This document shows, piece by piece, positions 20,913 to 33,476 of a stretch of 64,000 bases of DNA. The notes beneath the pieces were generated by a model, which saw only the letters and a list, made by a program, of their open reading frames with translations, ran no database searches and was not told the origin of the DNA. The DNA is from Cyrtodaria siliqua (Eukaryota; Mollusca; Bivalvia; Adapedonta; Hiatellidae): positions 1 to 64,000 of the forward strand of contig JAWPHD010010287.1 in assembly GCA_037043455.1 (NCBI GenBank). Direction: 5' to 3'. Positions within the stretch are counted from its first letter, which is position 1, and every line of letters begins with the position of its first letter. The translations under genes were made by a program, and so were the position numbers.

Positions 20913-21311
20913 TTGATAGAAAGATCGCCCGTGCTTGAATGCAGTTTGAGACGGAACCCAAAAGTAATAGTTGACGGCAAGTACATGAGTAACAGTTACT
21001 GTGTTTTTGAGAATGAACTAAAAACATCGTGTAAACGAAAATTTGAAAACTTCATAATTTTGATGGCAGACCCTCTGGCGCATATCAGGGATTTCGTGTA
21101 CAGTATCAATCTACAATTTCTAATTATAGCGCTGAGTTTTTACCAGTGTGACACACTTTTAGATCAACTAGCTCAATTCATACTAAAGAACAGATATAGA
21201 AATTACTTCGCAATTTTAAATAAGATAAAATATCAGTTTTCTTCTAGTAGAATGATCATGGATGATTTTCTACAACGAATAGAGATATTACGCGAAGAAC
21301 AACAGAAATAA
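20913..21311 (+). CDS. Hypothetical protein, 132 residues
   Basis: A single plus-strand frame with mixed, protein-like composition. It includes a hydrophobic central helix (INLQFLIIALSFYQ) and a basic/acidic C-terminal part (DDFLQRIEILREEQQK). No domain was recognised. It is upstream of and divergent from the interrupted coiled-coil frame at 19914-20321, which may be related to it in function or may be chance. TATA-like sequence is present (TATATAGCGTG at 20819), about 95 bp before the start. The first codon of the open stretch at 20913 is not a strong context ATG, so the true start is uncertain. Confidence 0.3.
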   Translation: MIERSPVLECSLRRNPKVIVDGKYMSNSYCVFENELKTSCKRKFENFIILMADPLAHIRDFVYSINLQFLIIALSFYQCDTLLDQLAQFILKNRYRNYFAILNKIKYQFSSSRMIMDDFLQRIEILREEQQK

Positions 21312-22350
21312 CTAAATGCATGCTTGGAGCGGTTATCAGTAAAGCAGCCAACAATCATAAGAAATGTACACTCTCATCATCAGTATTGAAAACAAGAGGT
21401 GTGTACTGAATACAAATAACTATGGCGATTACTAATATTCGATGTGTTGGATTTATTTTCCCTATACGGAAATGTATCTGTTACAGTGTATTATTTTGTA
21501 ATTGTATGTTTAAGGATAGCTCCGGTAAAATGTATGTTTTTGTATAATGTTTGCGACAATGTGGACAGTTTTAAATGCAGGTGTGAATGGTTTCACAGAT
21601 AACATTTGAAATCGGCTTTTATTTGTATTAAGTATGTTTGATATGACGCTGTCTATATATGTTAAATAATTAGATTAGGTCACAAAGGAAGTTGACCAAG
21701 ATAGCAATTTATACCTGAGGGTATTAGTTTAAGTATAGATAAATTGGCGTTTATTGCATCAAATAGTACTTAGACATTTATATTGTCCGGGTTACCATGG
21801 TAACCGCTATGGAATGCACATTTCATACAAGGGATTTTTGTGGGGTAGGATGGAGGGAAGTTAGTTAAGTTTAGGATTTGAATACCAGCGGTTATCCGTG
21901 TGTTAATCAAAATTGGACTATCCATTTCATGATTTGTTAATATTCATATTAGAACTTTTAACGTTTGGTATTTCCAACATTTAGACATTGATAACATAAT
22001 ATATTGGCATTTCGATAAATAACTTACTGTTTGACAATGTGTGATATGAAGATAAAAAAAAAGAAATATTAAAACAACAAATATCAGAAGAATTCGACTT
22101 TGTCGTTCATTGAACTTTCCTACAGGAAAATAGGACTAGTAAAATATAGATTATAACATATCTATTACTAATGATTATACTGTTTTTCTTTTCTTTATAT
22201 CATGCATAAAGCTACTTATTACTATGTCGTTTTGTTTAAAAGTATTGCCGACTCAAAATAAAGTTTACCTTATCTTATCTTATGTTTATACTTTTATTCT
22301 TTCTTCATATGACACTCTTCTATGTGACATTTTCCATGTGAACCTTTCCC
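21312..22350. other. No gene seen
   Basis: AT-rich DNA with no supportable coding or repeat feature. Confidence 0.35.
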
Positions 22351-22377
22351 TGTGGCACCGTGCGACAAAACACGTGA

Positions 22378-22493
22378 CACAGCGAAGAAGGGAAAACATC
22401 GAGGAGGGGCAAAGAGGCGAAGAAGGGCAAAAAGAGAAGTGCAAACAGCGAAGAATGGCAAAAAGCGAGAAATGCCCCCCCCCCCCCCCCCCA
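22378..22493. repeat. Purine-rich GCGAAGAAGGG-like simple repeat ending in poly-C
   Basis: Irregular GAAGAAGGGCAAAnAGnGAAG words run into a C18 tract at 22475-22492. The bias keeps several frames open on both strands, but none resembles a gene. Confidence 0.6.
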
Positions 22494-22567
22494 CCCCACT
22501 TTTTCCCTACTCACATGAACTGCATATAATTAATAATAACACGGGCACTGTCTATAATGAGATGTGA

Positions 22568-22802
22568 ACAGTTTTCACCACTGCACATAAAGGCATATGC
22601 ACCGAACATAAAGATAAATGCTCACCATAAGACAGTAATGGCGTTCCATACAACTCGCACAATGAATCTACACATGCACTGAACATGATGATGTTACAAC
22701 TGCAACTACTGTTTTCACCAGTGCACATAAATGCATATGCACCGAACATAAAGATAAATACTCACCATAAGACAGTAATGGCGTTCCGTACAACTCGCTT
22801 AA
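22568..22802 (+). repeat. Direct duplication, about 93 bp repeated at 142-bp spacing
   Basis: The block CAnTGCACATAAAnGCATATG then CACCGAACATAAAGATAAAT and CTCACCATAAGACAGTAATG occurs at 22568-22660 and 22710-22802 with only a few differences. No function is evident. Confidence 0.8.
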
Positions 22803-23645
22803 TACACTATGCATTGACACATGTAAATTGTAATCACTTACCTTCAACTTCCCATTTTTTCAGACTGAATGACGCTCTCGATGCCCTGTATTACATGCTC
22901 TATTGCTATCAGTGTTGACCTTAATAGACGGGGAGTGAGGCAGTCTTATAAAATGGATTGACATGAGTGTCTGTTTACTATTGAAGGGAAGGCCTCCTCA
23001 TAGCCTCTATCCTACACTTGTTCTGTCAATAATGAAATCAATCCATTACTTAAAATGCTACACCCTAAAAATATATTTTGTTATCTCCTATAAAATTCCA
23101 AAAGTGCACTGTGTTTAGCCAACCACAGCACAGTAGCGATAAGGGGTGTATTATACATGTACATTCTATAACTGCCGTCCACCTGGATATCTATACAATA
23201 ACCTCGTTCAGGTTCAGGAACCAGGCAAATCTATACAAGTGAACTCCGGCCTTTAAGGTTTACCACCACCAATTGCATGTAAACCGTTCCTATAATAAAA
23301 AATAATCCCTCCATTTCTATTCAAGTTTGTTGTTGCATGTATAAGAAGCGTATTAATAGGTTTTACTGGATCACTGATGAACATTTTAGAAATTTCGACT
23401 CTATGCTTTACACTTTGTGAGGAACTATCGATGACAACAGCTGCACCCTTGACATGTTTAGTAAACAAACAAGAACTTTCTTACATGTCCTGCTGAGTTG
23501 AAGTTGCAGCAAATCATTATCTGCATTTCTGAGAATATAATTATGAAAATAAAATTATGAACCAACTTTAAGAGTCTCTGATGAATGTATTGTTTTAATA
23601 ATTGTTTATGTTGTCATTATATACATTTTGCACAACCTTCAGAAA
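22803..23645. other. No gene seen
   Basis: AT-rich DNA between the direct duplication and the hairpin at 23646. The open frames are short and featureless. Confidence 0.35.
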
Positions 23646-23692
23646 AATAATATCGACCGAGGCTTCTTGGCTCCGTCACGGTCGACATTATT
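23646..23692. repeat. 14-bp inverted repeat (hairpin) before the satellite
   Basis: AATAATATCGACCG (23646-23659) is complementary to CGGTCGACATTATT (23679-23692) at 13 of 14 positions, with a 19-nt loop. Two stray satellite-like units (CCAGTTTGCAGTATAAAGAA, CCCGTTTGGTGGGTATAAAC) follow at about 23712-23768, before the main array. Confidence 0.65.
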
Positions 23693-24225
23693 TTATAGAC
23701 TGCTTTCCACGCCAGTTTGCAGTATAAAGAAGTGTTTACCACGCCCGTTTGGTGGGTATAAACATACTGCGTTTTAGATCAGACTACATCAATTACCAAC
23801 CAATCAGCGGGCAGGGAAAAAGCTCCATGTTAAATTCGGAGCTATTACATAGAATATCTTAATTTTGATTGGTTGACAAGGTAAACAAACCAAAAAATCT
23901 TGCTAAAAAACTAAAATTCACAACTTTTGAAGAGTACTTATGAAGGTTAAATCATACATTTGGGCAATGTATTCATCATTTGTTGAATAACAAAAAAAAA
24001 AAAAGTATATTTTACTTTTTCCTCATATTTCTACATGCAAGTAGGTTCGACCCAAACAGCTTTTTCAAAACATACTCAACGTATGGTTTGTGTACGTTAT
24101 TTTGATAAAACTAAGATATGTCTTTCAAAACAAGTAAGCAACAATTTAACTTCTTCTCAGTACAGAGCTTAGAACTATAATGGAGGTATATTGAAAAATG
24201 AATTGGTGTAGTATGACCATCACAC

Positions 24226-27200
24226 CAGTTTGGAGCAAATAAACATAGTAATTACCACGCCAGTTTGCAGAGAATAAACACAGTGCTTACCACGTCAGTT
24301 TCGAGAGTATAAATACAGTGGTTATCACGTCAGGTTACAGAGTATAAATATAGTTCTTACCACGCTATTCTGGAGAGTATAAACATAGTGCTTACCACGT
24401 CTATTTTGATAGTATAAATATAGTGCTTACCGCGCAAGTTTGGAGAGTATAATATAGTGCTTACCGCGTCAGTTTGGAGAGTATAAACTTAGTGCTTATC
24501 GCGCCAGTTAGAGATTATAAAGATAGTGCTTACCGCGTCAGTTTGGAGCGTATAAACATAGTGCTTACCGCGCCAGTTAGACAGTATAAACATAGTGCTT
24601 ATAGCGCCAGTTAGAGATTATAAAGATAGTGCTTACCGCGTCAGTTTGGAGCGTATAAAGATAGTGCTTACCGCGTCAGTTTGGAGAGTATAAACATAGT
24701 GCTTACCGCGCCAGTGAGACAGTATAAACATAGAGCTTATCGCGCCAGTTAGAGATTATAAAGATAGTGTTTACCGCGTCAGTTTGGAGCGTATAAACAT
24801 AGTGCTTACCGCACCAGTTAGACAGTATAAACATAGTGCTTATCGCGCCAGTTAGAGATTATAAAGATAGTGCTTACCGCGTCAGTTTGGAGCGTATAAA
24901 GATAGTGCTTACCGCGTCAGTTTGGAGAGTATAAACATAGTGCTTACCGCCCCAGTTAGACAGTATAAACATAGTGCTTATCGCGCCAGTTAGAGATTAT
25001 AAAGATAGTGCTTACCGCGTCAGTTTGGAGAGTATAAACATAGTGCTTACCGCGCCAGTTAGACAGTATAAACATAGTGCTTACCGCGCCAGTTAGAGAG
25101 TATAAAGAAAGTGCTTACAGCGCCAGTTAGAGATTATAAACATAGTGCTTACCGCGCCAGTTAGACAGTATAAACATAGTGCTTATCGCGCCAGTTAGAG
25201 ATTATAAAGATAGTTTTAACCGCGTCAGTTTGGAGAGTATAAACATAGTGCTTACCGCGCCAGTTAGACAGTATAAACATAGTGCTTACCGCGACAGTTT
25301 GGAGCGTATAAAGATAGTGCTTACCGCGTCAGTTTGGAGAGTATAAAGATAGTGCTTTACGCGCTAGTTTAGAGAGTATAAAGATAGTGCTTACCACGCT
25401 AGTTTGGAGAGTATAAACATAGTGCTTACCGCGCTAGTTTGGAGAGTATAAAGATAGTGATTACAACGCTAGTTTGGAGAGTATAAACATAGTGCTTACC
25501 GCGCCAGTTAGACAGTATAAACATAGTGCTTACCGCGTCAGTTTGGAGCGTATAAAGATAGTGCTTACCGCGTCAGTTTGGAGAGTATAAAGATAGTGCT
25601 TACCACGCTAGTTTGGAGAGTATAAAGATAGTGCTTACCGCCCTAGTTTGGAGAGTATAAAGATAGTGCTTACCGCGTCAGTTTGGAGCGTATAAAAATA
25701 GTGCTTACCACGCCAGTTAGAGAGTATAAAGATAGTGCTTACCGCGCTACTTTGGAGAGTATAAACATAGTGCTTAGCGCGCTAGTTTGGAGAGTATAAA
25801 CATAGTGCTTACCGCGCCAGTTAGAGAGTATAAACATAGTGCTTACCACGTCATTTTAGAGAGTATAAAGATAGTACTTACCGCGCTAGTTTGGAGAGTA
25901 TAAACATAGTGCTTACCACGTCAGTTTGGAGAGTATAAAGATAGTGCTTACCGCGCTAGTTTGGAGAGTATAAACATAGTGCTTACCGCGCCAATTAAAC
26001 AGTATAAACATAGTGCTTTTCGCGCCAGTTAGAGATTATTAAGATAGTTTTTACCGCGTCAGTTTGGAGAGTATAAAGATAGTGCTTACCGCGCTAGTTT
26101 GGAGAGTATAAACATAGTGTTTACCGCGCCAGTTAGACAGTAAAAACTTAGTGCTTATCGCGCCAGTTAGAGATTATAAAGATAGTGCTTACCGCGTCAG
26201 TTTGGAGCGTATAAACATAGTGCTTACCGCGCCAGTTAGACAGTATAAACATAGTGCTTATAGCGCCAGTTAGAGATTATAAAGATAGTGCTTACCGCGT
26301 CAGTTTGGAGCGTATAAAGATAGTGCTTACCGCGTCAGTTTGGAGAGTATAAACATAGTGCTTACCGCGCCAGTTAGACAGTATAAACATAGAGCTTATC
26401 GCGCCAGTTAGAGATTATAAAGATAGTGTTTACCGCGTCAGTTTGGAGCGTATAAACATAGTGATTACCGCACCAGTTAGACAGTATAAACATAGTGCTT
26501 ATCGCGCCAGTTAGAGATTATAAAGATACTGCTTACCTCGTCAGTTTGGAGCGTATAAAGATAGTGCTTACCGCGTCAGTTTGGAGAGTATAAACATAGT
26601 GCTTACCGCGCCAGTTGAACAGTATAAACATAGTGCTTATCGCGCCAGTTAGAGATTATAAAGATAGTGCTTACCGCGTCAGTTTGGAGAGTATAAACAT
26701 AGTGCTTACCGCGCCAGTTAGACAGTATAAACATAGTGCTTACCGCGCCAGTTAGAAAGTATAAAGATAGTGTTTACCGCGCCAGTTAGAGATAATAAAC
26801 ATAGTGCTTACCGCGCCAGTTAGACAGTATAAACATAGTGCTTTTCGCGCCAGTTAGAGGTTATTAAGATAGTTTTTACCGCGTCAGTTTGGAGAGTATA
26901 AAGATAGTGCTTACCGCGCTAGTTTGGAGAGTATAAACATAGTGCTTACCGCGCCAGTTAGACAGTATAAACATAGTGCTTACCGCGTCAGTTTGGAGCG
27001 TATAAAGATAGTGCTTACCGCGTCAGTTTGGAGAGTATAAAGATAGTGCTTACCGCGCTAGTTTGGAGAGTATAAAGATAGTGCTTACCACGCTAGTTTG
27101 GAGAGTATAAACATAGTGCTTACCGCGCTAGTTTGGAGAGTATAAAGATAGTGATTACAACGCTAGTTTGGAGAGTATAAACATAGTGCTTACCGCGCCA

Positions 27201-30200
27201 GTTAGACAGTATAAACATAGTGCTTACCGCGTCAGTTTGGAGCGTATAAAGATAGTGCTTACCGCGTCAGTTTGGAGAGTATAAAGATAGTGCTTACCAC
27301 GCTAGTTTGGAGAGTATAAAGATAGTGCTTACCGCGCTAGTTTGGAGAGTATAAAGATAGTGCTTACCGCGTCAGTTTGGAGCGTATAAAAATAGTGCTT
27401 ACCACGCCAGTTAGAGAGTATAAAGATAGTGCCTACCGCGCTACTTTGGAGAGTATAAACATAGTGCTTAGCGCGCTAGTTTGGAGAGTATAAACATAGT
27501 GCTTACCGCGCCAGTTAGAGAGTATAAACATAGTGCTTACCACGTCAGTTTGGAGAGTATAAAATAGTACTTACCGCGCTAGTTTGGAGAGTATAAACAT
27601 AGTGCTTACCACGTCAGTTTGGAGAGTATAAAGATAGTGCTTACCGCGCTAGTTTGGAGAGTATAAACATAGTGCTTACCGCGCCAGTTAAACAGTATAA
27701 ACATAGTGCTTTTCGCGCCCGTTAGAGATTATTAAGATAGTTTTTACCGCGTCAGTTTGGAGAGTATAAAGATAGTGCTTAACGCGCTAGTTTGGAGAGT
27801 ATAAACATAGTGCTTACCGCGCCAGTTAGACAGTATAAACATAGTGCTTATCGCGCCAGTTAGAGATTATAAAGATAGTTTTTACCGCGTCAGTTTGGAG
27901 AGTATAAACATAGTGCTTACCACGTCAGTTCGGAGAGTATAAAGATAGTGCTTACCGCGCTAGTTTGGAGAGTATAAACATAGTGCTTACCGCGCCAGTT
28001 AGAGAGTATAAAGATAGTGCTTACCACGTCAGTTTGGAGAGTATAAAGATAGTGCTTACCGCGTCAGTTTGGAGAGTATAAATATAGTGCTTACCGCGGC
28101 AGTTAGAGAGTATAAAGATAGTGCTTACCGCGCTAGTTTGTAGAGTATAAACATAGTGCTTACCACGTCAGTTTGGAGCGTATAAAGATAGTGCTTAACG
28201 CGCCAGTTAGAGAGTATAAAGATAGTGCTTACCGCGCTAGTTTGGAGATTATAAACATAGTGCTTACCGCGTCAGTTTGGAGAGTATAAAGATAGTGCTT
28301 ACCGCGCCAGTTAGAGAGTATAAAGATAGTGTTTACCGCGCTAGTTTGGGGAGTATAAACATAGTGCTTACCGCGCTAGTTTGGAGAGTATAAACATAGT
28401 GCTTACCACGTCAGTTTGGAGAGTATAAAGATAGTGCTTACCGCGCTAGTTTGGAGAGTATAAACATAGTGCTTACGACGTCAGTTTGGAGCGTATAAAG
28501 ATAGTGCTTACCGCGCCAGTTAGAGATTATAAACATAGTGCTTACCGCGCCAGTTAGACAGTATAAACATAGTGCTTATCGCGCCAGTTAGAGATTATAT
28601 AGATAGTTTTTACCGCGTCAGTTTGGAGAGTATAAACATAGTGCTTACCGCGCCAGTTAGACAGTACAAACATAGTGCTTACCGCGCTAGTTAGAGAGTA
28701 TAAAGATAGTGCTTACTGCGTCAGTTTGGAGCGTATAAAGATAGTGCTTACCGCGTCAGTTTGGAGAGTACAAACATAGTGCTTACCGCGCTAGTTTGGA
28801 GAGTATAAAGATAGTGCTTACCACGCTAGTTTGGAGATAATAAACATAGTGCTTACCGCGCTAGTTTGGAGAGTATAAAGATAGTGTTTACCACGCTAGT
28901 TTGGAGAGTATAAACATAGTGCTTACCGCGCCAGTTAGACAGTATAAACATAGTGCTTACCGCGTCAGTTTGGAGCGTATAAAGATAGTGCTTACCGGGT
29001 CAGTTCGGAGAGTATAAAGATAGTGCTTACCACGCTAGTTTGGAGAGTATAAAGATAGTGCTTACCGCGCTAGTTTGGAGAGTATAAAGATAGTGCTTAC
29101 CTCGTCAGTTTGGAGCGTATAAAGATAGTGCTTACCACGCCAGTTAGAGAGTATAAAGATAGTGCTTACCGCGCTACGTTGGAGAGTATAAACATAGTGC
29201 TTACCGCGCTAGTTTGGAGAGTATAACCATAGTGCTTACCGCGCCTGTTAGAGAGTATAAACATAGTGCTTACCACGTCAGTTTTGAGAGTATAAAGATA
29301 GTGCTTACCGTGCTAGTTTGGAGAGTATAAACATAGTGCTTACCACGTCAGTTTGAAGAGTATAAAGATAGTGCTTACAGCGCTTATTTGGAGAGTATAA
29401 ACATAGTGCTTACCGCGCCAGTTAAACAGTATAAACATAGTGCTTATCGCGCCAGTTAGAGATTATAAAGATAGTTTTTACCGCGTCAGTTTGGAGAGTA
29501 TAAACATAGTGCTTACCGCGCCAGTTAGACAGTATAAACATAGTGCTTATCGCGCCAGTTAGAGATTATAAAGATAGTTTTTACCGCGTCAGTTTGGAGA
29601 GTATAAAGATAGTGCTTACCGCGCCAGTTAGAGAGTATAAAGATAGTGCTTACCGTGCTAGTTTGGAGAGTATAAACATAGTGCTTACCGCGCTAGTTTG
29701 GAGAGTATTAAGATAGTGCTTACCGCGCTAGTTTGGAGAGTATAAACATAGTGCTTACCACGTCAGTTTGGAGAGTATAAAGATAGTGCTTACCGCGCTA
29801 GTTTGGAGAGTATAAACATAGTGCTTACCACGTCATTTTCGAGCGTATAAAGATAGTGCTTACCGCGCTTGTTTGGATAGTATAAAGATAATGCTTACCG
29901 CGCTAGTTTGGAGAGTATAAACATAGTGCTTATCACGTCAGTTTGCAGCGTATAAAGATAGTGCTTACCGCGCTTGTTTGGAGAGTATAAAGATAGTGCT
30001 TTCCGCGCTAGTTTGGAGAGTATAAACATAGTGCTTACCACGTCAGTTTGGAGAGTATAAAGATAGTGCTTACCGCGCTAGGTTGGAGCGTATAAAGATA
30101 GTGCTTACCGCGCTAGTTTGGAGAGTATAAAGATAGTGCTTACCACGTCAGTTTGGAGAGTATAAACATAGTGCTTACCACGTCAGTTTGGAGAGTATAA

Positions 30201-33200
30201 AGATAGTGCTTACCGCGCTAGTTTGGAGAGTATAAACATAGTGCTTACCACGTCAGTTTGGAGAGTATAAAGATAGTGCTTACCGCGCTAGTTTGGAGAG
30301 TATAAACATAGTGCTTACCGCGCTAGGTTGGAGCGTATAAAGATAGTGCTTACCGCGCTAGTTTGGAGAGTATAAAGATAGTGCTTACCACGTCAGTTTG
30401 GAGAGTATAAACATAGTGCTTACCACGTCAGTTTGGAGAGTATAAAGATAGTGCTTACCGCGCTAGTTTGGAGAGTATAAACATAGTGCTTACCACATCA
30501 GTTTGGAGAGTATAAAGATAGTGCTTACCGCGCTAGTTTGGAGAGTATAAACATAGTGCTTACCGCGCCAGTTAGAGAGTATAAAGATAGTGCTTACCGC
30601 GTCAGTTTGGAGAGTATAAAGATAGTGCTTACCGCGTCAGTTTGGAGAGTATAAATATAGTGCTTACCGCGGCAGTTAGAGAGTATAAAGATAGTGCTTA
30701 CCGCGCTAATTTGGAGAGTATAAACATAGTGCTTACCGCGTCTGTTTGGAGAGAATAAACATAGTGCTTACCACGTCAGTTTGGAGCGTATAAAGATAGT
30801 GCTTACCGCGCCAGTTAGAGAGTATAAAGATAGTGCTTACCGCGCTAATTTGGAGAGTATAAACATAGTGTTTACCGCGTCAGTTTGGAGAGTATAAAGA
30901 TAGTGCTTACCGCGCCAGTTAGAGAGTATAAAGATAGTGCTTACCGCGCTAGTTTGGAGAGTATAAACATAGTGCTTACCACGCTAGTTTGGAGAGTATA
31001 AAGATAGTGCTTACCGCGCTAGTTTGGAGAGTATAAACATAGTGCTTACCACGTCAGTTTTGAGATTATAAAGATAGTGCTTACCGTGCTAGTTTGGAGA
31101 ATATAAACATAGTGCTTACCACGTCAGTTTGGAGCGTATAAAGATATGGCTTACCGCGCCAGTTAGAGATTATAAACATAGTGCTTACCGCGCCAGTTAG
31201 ACAGTATAAACATAGTGCTTATCGCGCCAGTTAGAGATTATAAAGATAGTTTTTACCGCGTCAGTTTGGAGAGTATAAACATAGTACTTACCGCGCCAGT
31301 TAGACAGTATAAATATAGTGCTTACCGCGCCAGTTAGAGAGTATAAAGATAGTGCTTACCGCGTCTGTTTGGAGCGTATAAACATAGTGATTACCGCGCC
31401 AGTTAGACAGTATAAACATAGTGCTTATCGCGCCAGTTAGAGATTATAAAGATAGTTTTTACCGCGTCAGTTTGGAGAGTATAAACATAGTTCTTACCGC
31501 GCCAGTTAGACAGTATAAACATAGTGCTTACCGCGCTAGTTAGAGAGTATAAAGATAGTGCTTACCGCGTCAGTTTGGAGCGTATCAACATAGTGCTTAC
31601 CGCGCTAGTTATACAGTATAAACATAGTGCTTACCGCGTCAGTTTGGAGCGTATAAAGATAGTGCTTACCGCGTCAGTTTGAAGAGTATAAAGATAGTGC
31701 TTACCGCGCTATTTTGGAGAGTATAAAGGTAGTGCTTACCACGCTAGTTTGGAGAGTATAAACATAGTGCTTACCGCGCTAGTTTGGAGAGTATAAAGAT
31801 AGTGCTTACCACGCTAGTTTGGAGAGTATAAACATAGTGCTTACCGCGCCAGTTAGACAGTATAAACATAGTGCTTACCGCGTCAGTTTGGAGCGTATAA
31901 AGATAGTGCTTACCACGCTAGTTTGGAGAGTATAAAGATAGTGCTTACCGCGCTAGTTTGGAGAGTATAAAGATAGTGCTTACCGCGTCAGTTTGGAGCG
32001 TATAAAGATAGTGCTTACCACGCCAGTTAGAGAGTATAAAGATAGTGCTTACCGCGCTACTTTGGAGAGTATAAACATAGTGCTTACCGCGCTAGTTTGG
32101 AGAGTATAAACATAGTGCTTACCGCGCCAGTTAGCGAGTATAAACATAGTGCTTACCACGTCAGTTTGGAGAGTATAAAGATAGTGCTTACCGCGCTAGT
32201 TTGGAGAGTATAAACATAGTGCTTACCACGTCCGTTTGGAGAGTATAAAGAAAGTGCTTACAGCGCTAGTTTGGAGAGTATAAACATAGTGCTTACCGCG
32301 CCAGTTAAAAGTATAAACATAGTGCTTATCGCGCCAGTTAGAGATTATAAAGATAGTTTTTACCGCGTCAGTTTGGAGAGTATAAAGATAGTGCTTACCG
32401 CGCTAGTTTGGAGAGTATAAACATAGTGCTTACCGCGCCAGTTAGACAGTATAAACATAGTGCTTATCTCGCCAGTTAGAGATTATTAAGATAGTTTTTA
32501 CCGCGTCAGTTTGGAGAGTATAAAGATAGTGCTTACCGCGCCAGTTAGAGAGTATAAAGATAGTGCTTACCGCGCTAGTTTGGAGAGTATAAACATAGTG
32601 CTTACCGCGCTAGTTTGGGGAGTATAAAGATAGTGCTTACAGCGCTAGTTTGGAGAGTATAAACATAGTGCTTACCAAGTCAGTTTGGAGAGTATAAAGA
32701 TAGTGCTTACCACGCCTGTTTGGAGAGTATAAACATAGTGCTTACCACGCCTGTTTGGAGACTATAAACATAGTGCTTACCGCGCTAGTTTGGAGAGTAT
32801 AAACATAGTGTTTACCACGCCTGTTTGGAGAGTATAAACATAGTGCTTACCACGCCTGTTTGAAGAGTATAAACATAGTGCTTACCACGCCTGTATGGAG
32901 ACTATAAACATAGTGTTTACCATGCCAGTTTGGAGAGTATAAACATAGTGCTTAACACGCCAGTTTGGAGAGTATAAACATAGTGCTTACCACGCCTGTT
33001 TGGAGAGTATAAACATAGTGCTTACCACGCCTGTTTGGAGAGTATAAACATAGTGCTTACTATGCCTGTTTGTAGAGTATAAACATAGTGCTTAACACGC
33101 CTGTTTGGAGATTATAAACATAGTGCTTACCACGCCAGTTAGAGAGAATAAAGATAGTGCTTACCGCGTCAATTTGGAGAGTATAAACGTAGTGCTTACC

Positions 33201-33270
33201 GCGCCAGTTTGGAGAGTATAAACATAATGCTTACCACGTCAGTTTGGAGAATATAAAGATAGTGCTTACC
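24226..33270 (+). repeat. 9-kb minisatellite array of about 34-35 bp per unit with higher-order structure
   Basis: The unit is AGTTTGGAGAGTATAAACAT then AGTGCTTACCGCGTC (35 bp), alternating with a 34-bp form beginning AGTTAGACAGTATAAAC. About 260 units are present. Variable positions include AAC/AAG before ATAG, GCG/ACG and TC/CC/TA. Every unit has a TATAAA core. The length is not a multiple of three, so the frames close quickly and nothing is coded. Higher-order copies are visible: a rare AGAGCTTATCG variant and its neighbours recur 1,659 bp apart (windows beginning 24601 and 26260), and GATTACAACGCTAG recurs at 25459 and 27153. The first and last several units diverge; the last 500 bp are dominated by an ACGCCTGTTTGG form. 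The array ends abruptly at the terminal repeat of the virus-like element. Confidence 0.95.
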
Positions 33271-33431
33271 AGTAGTATAGATACTGGGGGTACCAGGACA
33301 GTTACCCACTCGCGACAAACGATCAGCAGTTATCAGTTGTCTCCAGGTGCCCTGACCCCACTCGCAACTATACAAACTGCTTGATTGCCCTTCGCTTAGG
33401 AAGAACTTTACCAAAAACCCCAGTATCTATT
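33271..33431 (+). repeat. Left terminal inverted repeat, itself a partial fold-back
   Basis: The outer part is AGTAGTATAGATACTGGGGG then TACCAGGACAGTT. Its TAGATACTGGGG word returns inverted at 33418-33429 (CCCCAGTATCTA), so the terminus can fold on itself over about 160 bp. The first base directly abuts a satellite unit. Confidence 0.8.
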
Positions 33432-33476
33432 AATCTTTATCATCACCAAACATATCGTATTTTACCATAGAGTATT

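Noticed and set aside
22224..22567. Frames with poly-Pro or poly-Gly stretches
   Set aside because: They are created by the C tract at 22475-22492 and the purine-rich simple repeat.
24226..33270. CRISPR-like array
   Set aside because: The whole 35-bp unit repeats without unique spacers, the context is a eukaryotic genome, and no cas genes are present.
33196..33414. A 72-codon minus-strand gene next to the satellite
   Set aside because: It spans the last satellite units and the terminal repeat of the virus-like element.
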